Part shown: piece by piece, positions 24,905 through 35,952 of the stretch | How positions within the stretch are numbered: position 1 is the stretch's first letter | Layout of the letters: every line of letters starts with the position of its first letter | NCBI GenBank assembly: GCA_963693315.1 | Contig: OY856188.1 | Location: 148,427,096-148,491,095, forward strand | DNA: 64,000 bases | Origin: Diogma glabrata | Taxonomy: Eukaryota > Arthropoda > Insecta > Diptera > Cylindrotomidae | Direction: 5' to 3' | Program-made: the position numbers and the translations under genes | Notes under the pieces: model-generated | Database searches by the model: none | Seen by the model: only the letters and a program-made list of their open reading frames with translations | Told to the model about the DNA's origin: nothing

Positions 24905-25173
24905 GAACAAGTGCTTTTGGGACGAGCACCTACGACCAAAAGAAGTTGACAAAGGCATAGGCTGGTCGCCAATAGACCTGGTATATACATATTAGCTTGG
25001 TGAAGCACCCCGACGTACCACAGATTAGCAATCAATGCGATCAGTATTACAAACTCAGTCTTAGCAGAAACAAAGTAACAAAGTATCTAAGAATATGCAA
25101 AAAAAACTTTTGGGAGGGGTATCGATAAAATCAGTATTCTACTCTATTGCAAGCGGTGGATAACTAAAATCTT

Positions 25174-25199
25174 CCAGACCCAATTTCGGGCAGATCTGG
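25174..25199 (-). promoter_or_regulatory. Conserved hairpin, 3' copy in A
   Basis: CCAGACCCAATTTCGGGCAG followed by ATCTGG, identical to the B copy at 19865 over the hairpin, and followed by GGGTTCCCG in both. Confidence 0.6.
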
Positions 25200-25689
25200 G
25201 GGTTCCCGAGACTCTAAAGTCACAAAAAAAATTTATTCAATCTGCTACAGATCGAAAAGAAAAAAGAAAAAATACACCATTGGACCGACTCCTTTAATGA
25301 AACGTCCGACACAATTTCGTTTTTACGTTATGCAGGCTCGCAACCCACACCTGAACTAACACGAGTCTCATACTTCTCCGACTGAGCTAGCCGGGCCACA
25401 CTGTTGTACGCTTCCGTCCCAGTGACTCTGAAGGATGAGAAAAAAAAACTGTTCACATAGGTTCAAAGCAACTAATTGGACCACATTCAATACATTCGAT
25501 CTCGGTATTTTCGCTGGCAAATAGACTACACAAAAAAAAATTTTGAACCAAGACCCGAACACCAAAGTTGATACACACTCACTGAACTGTGAATTCAAGA
25601 TGAAACTACCCTCATACTTTATGGTCGTCGATAATCTTGACTTACCATGGCGGTGAAACACGCACGAAAGTTACTATCATACTGACAGC

Positions 25690-26060
25690 AAAAAAAAATT
25701 ATTGCCGATGTTAGGCACGAATGTCCTTGGAGTGATAAACACCTCTACGTTTAGAAGCCAGGTCCTCCAGTTCGTAAGCAGCGCTACCTACCAACCTTCA
25801 AACGTTGGCTCCGCAAACTTTTGTGAGAGCGATACCGAGGATTTTCTGCAGTTCCCCGCATCGCTCAAAATAATATTACGACAGAGTTCAATGTTTTGTT
25901 TTTGGCTAAACCCCCAAGAGAGGAAGCTGGTGGACTGGGGGCCCTCGCAATACACTCGTCAGCGTATTCCTCGGGTAACCACAATCCCCATACCTCGCCC
26001 CTTGGAAGAGTCTCAATATCTAAAACCCAAGCCAGCATTTCACCTGGCCTGAAATTAGGT
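25690..26060 (-). pseudogene. Decayed pol scraps in element A
   Basis: Two pieces of Gypsy pol are fused by a deletion. 25690-25870 corresponds to the integrase C-terminus (the EDLASKRRVVYH region of B). 25880-26060 corresponds to the RNase H-integrase linker, recognisable from its near-identity over CACTCGTCAGCGTATTCCTC and flanks. Both contain frameshifts. The integrase core between them is missing. Confidence 0.75.
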
Positions 26061-27050
26061 TATCTGCGAACACAGGAACAGACAATGTCGGAGCTTATTG
26101 TCGGCAATAGATCTATCAATTATTTTCTCAAATTCATTCATAGGTGATTCAATATACTTGCCACTGACAGAATTTCTGGTTGTCAATTATTTGAGAATTT
26201 GGTGAATCGATTGGTTCATTTCTACTATCATCAGCATCATAAATTTTATCATATTTTAGCTTTTCCACATCGTAACAAAATCAACAACTTGATCTTTTGA
26301 ACTTGGAAATTTTAAAACTGACATTTTTTTGAAATTTGAACCTATCCAAGCCGGTTTAAACAAATGTTATTGATACCCCAAAGCTTCAGGACCGTGCCGC
26401 TCGACCAATTCGATGTAAATAATTCAGTGATGGATTTGGAACATCAAGATTTATTATTAAATTTATATTTTCTGCATCAATTCTGCGTGACTGTGATTAG
26501 AATACGAAAGTTGAATTCTCTTATATTTTTCTAATAATTCAAGACGTTGTGTTTGCTCATGTGCGCCCTTCATCGTTAATCAATAATTTAAAACAGCGTT
26601 CGGCCCGGGATTGAGAATTGGTGAACAAAGAACATTGCTTACACGAACTCAACCGGAATATGTTTTTCTATTTCTACAATCTACAATTTCATTTCATTGA
26701 AATTATTTTCTGGCTGTGGAATTGCGTAACCAAAATTTAAATTTTAATTTAATTATTCAATCATCACCAAAAAAAATTTTCATTACCGTATTTGACCACT
26801 TTAAATATTTTTAGAGCAGAATGGAAATTTAGTGATTCAAACCTCAAACAGCTGCGCAATATTTTCTTCAACTCGACAATTATATTAAATCAGATTGATT
26901 ATTATCTTGATATTATTTCACTGCGATTTACAATTGTTTTCCAAGATGCCGAAATATGAACAGAACAAAAAAAAATAAACGGTGAGATCGGAGAGAAAGT
27001 AAGTATACTACGCTATTGCAAAAAAAAATGGAGTTAAGAAAAATGAAATT

Positions 27051-27076
27051 CCAGACCCAATTTCGGGCAGGTCTGA
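27051..27076 (-). promoter_or_regulatory. Conserved hairpin, 5' copy in A (mutated)
   Basis: CCAGACCCAATTTCGGGCAG followed by GTCTGA. The outer stem still pairs in part. It is followed at ~27130 by the GTGCGGCAAGCCTACCGGTT phrase that also follows the 5' copy in B. Confidence 0.55.
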
Positions 27077-29074
27077 CGGCTCCCGATACTCAAAACTGAG
27101 TGACAGACAAAAAAAAATTATATAAGTGCGGCAAGCCTACCGGTTAGACAAGGAGAATTAACTAGTTCTATCATGCAAAAGTTATATAAAAAAAAATTAA
27201 ATCTAACATGCAAAGATTAATTTAAGTGAATTTAATAGGATTATAAGAGCAGGACTAGGAAGTTTTCCCAACCAATCTTAGACGTTGAATTATTTTAGGA
27301 CACTAAACGGGTAAACTTAGGCCTCCCGAATCCGACAATTTTCGTTACTTGAAGTAGATTAACAATCAAAAACTTCCTTTTCCTAGTCTCTATTCCTTTT
27401 TCCTTTCTTATTTAATAATTATTCTTAACTTACAGTTCGAAGTAACCGAATGTGTCTTCAATTAACCTAAAACATAGATTTTAGTTATGCCCTAATACAA
27501 AAAAACTAACAATTTACAAAATCACACATTCGGTACTTTTTCTCCAGACTCCGCAAGATGTTTCCGGAGTATTAGTGTTATTTCTTATGATTTGTTAATA
27601 ATTTGGTTTCTATGTAATTTCTTGATACTTTATTTTCTTTATAATTTCTTGATAATTTATATATTATATTACTTCTTGATAAGTTATTTACGTTGTAATT
27701 TCTTGATACGTTATTTTCTTTATAATTTCTTGATAATTTATATATTATTGGTTGGACCTAAAATTTATAGATAAACGAATATTAGAGTCTGATATTATCA
27801 GCTGTTTTTATTTATTAATTTATTTATATATAATTATTCATATATACATTTATTTATTTAGATGTACTTATTCATAATTATATTTATTTATTTATAATCA
27901 ACTATTTATATATACATTTATCTATATATAAATATGTATTTATATATATATAGTTACTAATTCTTTTTTTTTTTTTTTTTTTTTTTATTTATTTTGGCGA
28001 AGGGAGGAAAGTCAGATTCAACCACGGGGTGCCCATCACTACGGGGTTGAAGGTGGTGACCGCCGTTCTTTCAATTCTTTTTTTTTTGTTGGATGTTTAT
28101 GGGTTTAAATAAGAAAGAAAAATAAAAACAATTTTTGGGATTAAAGAAAAAGAAAAAAAAAAAACTACGTTAAAAGGATCGGAAATGGAAAAGGAAGGAG
28201 GGCAAGACGGGATGAATAAGGAAAGGAGATGGTAAGGTGTGACAGGAATAAGGTGGGGTATGTGCGAGTAGTGTTTCACCCAGCTGACGAGTGCTGATGG
28301 GATGGTCAGAAGATAATATCCTCTGCACCACCATTCTATCAACAACACTCGGCAGCTGTGATCCACGCCACCAACACATACGGTAAGGTGCTGTGGCAAA
28401 GGTGGACCAGTTACACATCAGCATGACAGCCGAGCGAAATCTTCCCTCGACAGCGGGCCAATGCTGTCTTGGAAGAACTTCCTCGGTATCACCCGATGAG
28501 AACCCGCACACCTCAACCACAGGAAGCTAGTATTGCCGGGAGGGGTCGCTAACGTTAGGCAATAGTAGCGCAGGTTGGGCTCTGAGGACCTCGCGAACCC
28601 GAAGCCTGACCAGGTGACCAGACTCGGACGAGGTTTGGCGTATACACCAAACCACGTCGTTCTAGGTCTGGCACCTGAGACACCTTCGGCATTTGAGACG
28701 TCTCCAGAAACCCAACCCGTAACTAGGGTCCGTGGGGTTGTAATGCCCATTGAGAATAATTCCGAAAAATTATTCTCACCCATGCGTTTTTAAAAAAAAT
28801 ACAAAAAAAGAGAATATTTGCTGGAGGCGTAGGGACGCAACTCCCCATCAAAGTAAAGTCTGAGGAATCTCAGACTTCCTTTGCTCCTGCGCGTTTGAAG
28901 CAGGGAATTGCTTCTACGCCGCCAGAGTCTTTACTATTGTTTTGGTGGAAAATTAAAATTAATTGGAAGAAAAAAAATTTTCGGAAAAAAAAATTTTTTC
29001 AAGATTTTTTTTTTTTTTGAAAATATGGAGGGACTCCTCCAGAGTCCTACATTGCTGTAGGGACCCTTAGAGAA

Positions 29075-29092
29075 GCCCCACGTTGGGCGCCA
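29075..29092 (-). promoter_or_regulatory. Primer binding site of element A (tRNA-Lys)
   Basis: In sense, TGGCGCCCAACGTGGGGC begins 3 nt inside the 5' LTR end. It is the complement of the 3' end of insect tRNA-Lys (CUU) as known from Drosophila. Confidence 0.88.
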
Positions 29093-29095
29093 ATT

Positions 29096-32000
29096 TGTAA
29101 TGAAGTGCCTCTCATGATGATAATGGGAGTGGCTTAGCAGGAAGCGTACCTAGAAATGTTGTATTGCCGTTCGACTTAGTCTCAATCATCGTGGATAAGA
29201 GATATTAATAACCTGCTGCTTCAGCACAAATACGGAAATGTACGCATTTTTCAAAGTAGATCAGAAATGGAAACAAATACAAGTGTGAAAATGAGACTCT
29301 GGCGGCCCCCTTCTACGAAAGAACCACGGTCGGCACGTTCAACCCCCTCATTCACTCACATACGCCCACACACACACACACACACACACATTCACACCCC
29401 TATATCCCATGAATAGTAAGGAAAATCAATCAAAATAGACTCACCCGTGGTTATATCCGCCTGGCCTCCAATCCTGCTTAAATCAGCACTCCATCAGCAC
29501 GGAATTATAAACGTTGATTAAAGTGGTCATCACATGCGTGGAATGAGTTGAGAATCCAAAATCGTTGAATAATTTGTAATCCAAATTGTTGAATAAAATT
29601 GAATTCCAAATCGTGGAGTAAATGTGTAATCATAAACATCGAAGAAATTGCTGATTAAATTGGTCACCATAAGCGTTGAATTTTATAATCAAAATTGTCG
29701 AATGAATTTGTAACCAAAATTGTTATATAAAATTGTAATCAAAATCGTTGAATAGTTTGTAATCCAAATTGTTGAGTAGAATTGTATTCAAAATGGTCGA
29801 ATAAATTTGAAATCGAAATCGTTGTATAGTTTTATAATCCAAATCGTTGAATAAATTTGGAATCAAAAGGTTGAATAAATGTGGAATCACAATCGGTGAA
29901 TAAATTTGAAATCGAAATCGTGGTATAATTTTATAATCCAAATTGTTGAACAAAGTTGGAATCCAAAATAGTTGAAGAAATTTGTAATCATAAACATCGA
30001 AGAAATTGGTAATTGTGAACGTTGATTAAATTTGTAAACAAAATTGTTATATAAAATTGTAGTCAAAATCGTTGAATAGTTTGGAATCCAAATTGTTGAG
30101 CAGCATTGTATTCAAAATTGTCGAATAAATTTGGAATCACAATCGTTGAATAAATTTGAAATCGTAATCGTTGAATAATGTTATAATCAAAATTGTTGAA
30201 AAATGGTAATCCAAAATCGCTGGATAAACTTGGAATCAAAATTTTCGAATAAATTTGTAAACCAAAATTGTTGAACAGGATGGAAATCAAAATCGTTGAA
30301 TAGATGTGGAGTCACATTCGTTGAATAAATTTGAAATCGAAATCGTTGTATAATTTTATAATCCAAATCGTTGAATAAATTTGGAATCAAAAGGTTGAAT
30401 AAATGTGGAGTCACAATCGGTGAATAAACTTGAAATCGAAATCGTTGTATAATTTTATAATCCAAATCGTTGAACAGATTTGGAATCCAAAATAGTTGAA
30501 GAAATTTATAATCATAAACATCGAAGAAATTGGTAATTATAAACGTTGATTAAATTTGGTATATGAATAAGTTGGCAAACAAAGCCGTTGAATTAATTGG
30601 TTATCAAAAAGGTTGAATAACTTGGCAGACAAAATTGTTGCATAAATTGTTATCAAAAATGTTAAAATAAATTGGTAAACGTAATCGTTGAATTTTATTT
30701 ATAAATCGTCGAACAAATTTGTAAATCCATTCGTTGAATATATTTCTTAACAAATTCGTTGAATAAATTAATCAAAAATGTCGAAGAAATTTGTTATCCA
30801 AATGGTTGAGTAGATTCGTTACCAAAACCGTTGAATATATTTGTTAACCAAATCGTTGAATATATTGGTTAACAAAATCGATGAATTTATTTGGTAGCAA
30901 AATCATTAAATAAACTGGTAATATTAATTGTACGAAACTATGTTGTCAAAGTTGGCCGAGTTGATATGAGATAGATGAAAACATGGTATCACAGCTTGGC
31001 AATGACGGTATAGATGATTTATAAAAACTTGGTTGTACACGTTGCCAATGATGATCCAAGTCGGAAGAACATACTGGTCATAAACTTTGATGTGCTAATG
31101 TCAATATCGCATGAAATCCCGTTATGGACTTTGGCAAAGATGATATAAAAACCAGCATAGAAAAAAAATGTCGATACACCACGGTTGATTGATACAATAA
31201 TTTATTTAATTACAAGATCGTCACAGTGACGCATATAATAACACTATATTATTTAAATCACATATAGGTAAAGTTTAACTTAATTAAATGCCTACGTAAA
31301 CTTTTATTAACCTAGAATCAAGGTCAGTTCAATCGACTATCGTAAGTATTAAAGGTATTCATTAATTATTCACAGGAACAAAATTAATCATGAAGTATGT
31401 ATATCAACAAATCATTTTACTAATAGCTATCTAATGTTAATAGATTCTTACACTATGATTTACAGCAATAAACAAAAAAAAACAAAACAGCAAACAAAAT
31501 TGATAATTAATCTAGTTCGATACATTCGAAAAATCAGCCGACACTTAAGAAAAACGAAAACTGTACATCTCTTAACAATAATGATATTGTAAACTTTTGG
31601 TATATACCGTTAAAAAAAAAATGACTAGACACGAAAACCGGAGTTTTTCTTCAATAAATGTACCGTAAAGTTTCACGAATTCACTGGAGCAAGTTTGCTT
31701 TATAGAAAAAAACGTTCTCAAGCAAACTATAATGCCAAGGGCAATTAACTAGATATTAAATAAAGTTACCTTAGATTTGCGAATCTTCAAACAAAATTTC
31801 ACCATATGCGCACCGAGAAATATATCACGGATTTTGTATACTGTTACACATAACACAGACACATCACAAACAACAAATAAATATATTTTTTTTGATACAC
31901 GGATAATTCCTTTTTTTATGGAGTTACTTTACATTTAATTTCTTTTCTTTTTTTTATTATCTTTTTGTTTTCTATAATTACGTTAATAAACATTTTCCTT

Positions 32001-33020
32001 GGCAACCGTAAAAATGACTACTTTTCTAATAAAAAATCTGAACACCTGTTGCCAGCTGTCAAAGCAAAATCCAATAGGATAATTGTAATAATATTAATCG
32101 ACGTCAAACATCAAAAATCAAAAGTAATAGAATGAGCGTATTCGTGTGAAACGCGATTAAACTAAGAGAGTTTAATGATGTGCAGGGCCGTATTATATAG
32201 CAAAAATTTTGCTCGAAAAAACTCGAATGCGGTGTTTTGGATGTGATATAATTTCCATTGAGTTTTCAATTGATGGGAATTTTTCATAGCTAAAAAAAAA
32301 CCGTTCGTTATTTGATACTATTGCCCAAAGATAAGGTTGAGGTACACAATATTTCCGACACATCAATAACATTTACCATTGAATCCAAAATGAACCAAAA
32401 TCAAGTTCGTTCGATGTTATGTTGTTTAGACATTACAAAACTACAATCCAAAGTAGTAATATAATGAAACGGAAAAATTATTTTGAAAGAAATTAAGACA
32501 ATAGAATGTTTAACAAAAACGAGATATTAAATCGTTGAATGTGGATGAATGGAAAAATATTTAGGGTTTAAAAAAAATTGTTTAACTACGGTTGATGTCT
32601 AGAGAATTCAAACTTTAGCAGTATATTGAAAATAAACGAATAGAAACACAGCGCGCGTCGCCTTTAGTGTGTGGTAAGATTAAATTCTGATTAAAGTTTA
32701 GCGGTCATACGGATGATGATTAAAGAAAATTATCAATTAATTCAAATTAACCAATACTATATTATATCAATGAATAAATAAATCAGGGTAATTAGTGTGA
32801 TTTTCTTTCTCCCATACGTTTTTCCGGCCATTGCAGATTTAGTAGATTCTGAGAAACATAAGGAAACTATGGGTGAAGGAAACTACATGAAATATGACTA
32901 TGGATGACGAAGGGATGAGAATCTATTACAAGTGGTACAGATTAATATAAGGAACAACAGCTAAGGAAACTGCGACTGTAATACACTGCGTTCTGACATT
33001 ATGCCAGACTATCCATTACA
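29096..33020 (-). repeat. 5' LTR of element A (3925 bp)
   Basis: Partner of 20979-24904, with the same ends and the 25-bp array at 29537-30927. It abuts the B pol codons for Ser-Asp-Asn at 33021-33030 on its sense-upstream side. Confidence 0.95.
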
Positions 33021-35952
33021 CATTATCGGACACAATTACTTCTGGACAACCAAATACGTGGAAGACATTGGTAGCCAACAATTGACAAATTGGTTCAGCA
33101 GTTAGTTTCCGTAAAGGAAATAAAAATGGGTATTTAGTTACGTGATCTAATATCACCAGAATAGCAATATTCCCGGCCTTTGAGCGAGGGTAAGGGCCAA
33201 GAATCTCTATATAAAGTCGCTGACCAATTCGTTCAGTTTTCATGGGTGATACCATGGGAGCACGAAGTGGAACATTTGGTGCTTTGATTTCTTTACAAGT
33301 CTTACAATTACTTATGAAAGTTTTAACTTGGATATACATCCGAGGCCAATAGTAAAATTTACGAATATTATACAGGGTTTTTGCTAGACCTCCATGAGAT
33401 GAGGTAGGAGGATTGTGGGCCCTTTCAATAAACTCGTCAGCGTATTCCTCAGGTAACCACAATTTCCAAACCTCACTTTCTGAAGGAATATCGTGATCCA
33501 GACAAGCCAATCGTTTATATACCCGACCAGAAATTACTTTCAGATCAGGCTGTGTACCGTCTGCTTCGGTAACCAGATTTACCAACTCCAAATATCGAGA
33601 AGTGTTGAATAAAGGTGACTTAAGATCTATATCAGGCACTGGACATAGTTCAGAAATGACATCGACAGAGTCACGTCTTGATAGAGTGTCAGGAACCGTA
33701 TTTAATTTTCCTTTTCGGTACTCAATATCAAAGACGTAACCCTGCAATTTCAAGCTCCAACGAGCCAATCGACCGGAAAGGTCTTTTTGTTGCATTAACC
33801 ATTTTAATGAAGCATGGTCAGTTACGATCTTAAAGGCCTGACCCTCGACATATGCTCTAAATTTCTTTACTCCCAGTACGGCGGCTAGACACTCTTTCTC
33901 ACTAGTGGAGTAATTGCGCTGTGCAGAATTCAGTTTTTTGGACATGTACGCTATGGGATGTTCCATACCGTCCATGTCACACTGAAGCAATACACAACCT
34001 ATACCGTCATTGCTAGCGTCGCACTGGAGAGTAAATGGTTTAGTATAGTCGGGGTTTATTAGAACGGGTGCTGATACTAGAGCATTTTTGAGATTTATAA
34101 ATGCTATTTCAGCTTCTGGTGTCCATACGAATTTATTAGAATTTTTCTTCAACAAATCTGATATTGGAGAGGACATAGCAGAGAAATCAGATATAAAACG
34201 GCGATAATAACCCGCCATACCCAGGAATCGTCGAATCTGTTTGGACGTACGCGGTGTAGGAAATTCGGAAATGGCCTGAGTTTTATCAGGATCGATTTTT
34301 AGCTTACCACCTCCCACGACATATCCCAAATATTTTACATCCGGCAAGAGAAACTTACTTTTTTCCACGTTTATCGTCAAGTTTGCCCGTCTAAGACACT
34401 GGGAGTTATCTTCTAACAGTTTCAGATGTGCCTCAAAGGTATCTGTAACTATTAGAAGATCATCCAAGTATACGAAGACGCACGACTTGAGATGTGGAGG
34501 AATTACTTGGTCCATCAATTTAGTCATTGTTTGCGGCGCATTGCACAGTCCGAAAGGCATTCTTACGAACTGATACAATGGCCGCCCCGGGACCGTAAAA
34601 GCAGTTTTCTCTCGGGAGTGTTTTTCTAGAGGTATCTGCCAGAAAGCGTCTTTCAGATCTAAACTGGAAATGAAATTACTTTGTGGCAGACGACTCAAAA
34701 TTCCATCTATCTGTGGAAGGGGGTAAGCATCCTTTTTAGTAACGGTATTGACCTTTCTACTATCCAAACAAAGACGTTTCTTCCCGGGTTTGCGAATTAA
34801 AACCACCGGGCTTGACCAAGGACTGTTAGAAACCTCTATGATACCCAGAGATAACATTCTATCCAGTTCCTCCCCCATCAGTTTCTCAATGGCGGGCGAT
34901 ATTGGGTAGTGACGTTGCTTGATGGGAGCTGCAGTCCCCACATCAATCACATGTTCTATCAAATGTGTTCGACCCAGGCCCATTTTTGAAAATGATGGTA
35001 GAAGCTGAATAGTGTTTTGTAGACGTGCTTGATTGTCCATAGACAACTCTGACAGTACTGACTCCGTAGTCGGAAGGGTAGGTAATTTAAATATTGGGTT
35101 AAACAAGTCAAAAGCATTAAAGAAATCTATTCCTAAGTATAGATCTTGGGTTAGAGTCGGGATAACGAACACATCCAGTGACCTGACTTGGTTCATAAAC
35201 GAAATCTTTGTGTTTACAAATCCCAAGATCTTCTGTCTTTGGCCATCGGCAGTACGAACTACTGCAGATGAATAAGTCAGAAGGTCTGGAGTTTGCACGA
35301 TTTCTTTAGCAAAATCACCACCAATCACAGTCAAGGATGCGCCACTATCCAACAGTCCAGTAAGCTGTTTACCCAATATTGACACGGTGGCATAAGATCT
35401 TACATCGTTGGCCAATCTCACAATAGAGGAAATGGTTTTAGATTTAAATAAACACCGTTGTTGCCAATAAACGCGAGAACGTAGTGCAGAGCGCGATGGA
35501 GGTTTCAAATATGATAATGAATCGATAAATATGCTCGAACGTATTTTCAAGTACTCATTCAATCGTTGTTGGAACGATTTGATTTTAGTAAACAATGATC
35601 GTGGTTCAGTATAATTGGGCATTCGTTTCAATAATTGTAATTTAGCATCATGAGTGGGTACCACATCATCAAAAGCCGTACCTACAATCGGTGTTTCAGG
35701 AGTGAAGGTATTAGAACTTACAGCAGATCCGTTATGGTTGGAATTAATGAGAGGTGATGTGTTTACTGAGTTAGCCACCGAATTGGAGGATGAAGCTGAG
35801 TTCGACAAGGCATCATACAGAAATGGGTTAGTAGATGAAATAATTGTAGTGTCTGGAGACAAACCGTTTTTAGGCTCAGATGAGGCTAAGATGTGTCCTG
35901 GGAGCGAGAAAAGGTGTTGGGATTCTGGCTCCTCCTTCGGTTTCCCCGACAA
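33021..35952 (-). CDS. pol: Gypsy B pol: protease, RT, RNase H, integrase N-terminal part
   Basis: An unbroken frame of 977 codons up to the insertion of A. Domains in order: linker (1-180); aspartic protease with LLDSGAS at 200-206; RT with SSLDLKDAFWQI (catalytic Asp ~432) and YLDD at 495-498; RNase H (Asp645, Glu687, Asp712); integrase HHCC zinc finger (His846, His853, Cys883, Cys886) and core to Asp976. The first catalytic position of integrase reads Glu916 (RLYIEILGP) where the Gypsy norm, and the fragment at 6850, has Asp. The frame starts within the end of gag and in another frame from it, so expression would need frameshifting. The C-terminal part is at 20337-20978. Order and motifs are typical of Ty3/Gypsy. 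The start codon is provisional. Confidence 0.93.

Larger units (their letters stand above)
24905..29095 (-). other. Internal region of element A, essentially non-coding
   Basis: From the 3' end: 24905-25690 matches the B 3' UTR. 25690-25870 is a decayed integrase tail, since its plus-strand text parallels 20337-20480. 25880-26060 parallels the RNase H-integrase spacer at 33390-33500. 26061-26900 has no recognisable content. 26980-27130 matches the B leader next to gag. 27590-28090 is T-rich low complexity. 28090-29074 is leader similar to 38750-39330 and 44584-45003. Gag is absent. Small open frames at 28097-28783 lie in the conserved leader and are not supported as genes. Confidence 0.8.
20979..33020 (-). 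mobile_element. Gypsy element A: large-LTR, non-autonomous, inserted in B integrase
   Basis: Two LTRs of 3926 and 3925 bp (20979-24904, 29096-33020) surround a 4.19-kb internal region. CATT flanks both ends (20975-20978 and 33021-33024). LTR ends are TGTAATG...CATTACA. The tRNA-Lys primer site is at 29075-29092. The internal region has no gag and only decayed pieces of pol, so A cannot encode its own movement. The LTRs are almost identical (I saw one T-run difference), so insertion was recent. Ends, leader, 3' UTR and hairpin block resemble B, making A a deletion derivative of a sister family. Confidence 0.95.

Noticed and set aside
25702..26147. Plus-strand frames of 83 and 116 codons
   Set aside because: They are antisense to decayed integrase and RNase H-linker sequence of element A.
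27592..27774. Hydrophobic 60-codon frame, and similar ones at 38316-38583, that look like membrane proteins
   Set aside because: They come from T-rich low-complexity repeats in the leaders of A and B; Leu/Ile/Phe/Tyr content follows base composition.
28097..28793. Overlapping frames of 72-121 codons on both strands in the A leader
   Set aside because: The DNA is shared with the B leader but the frames are not kept there; the region is explained as retroelement leader.
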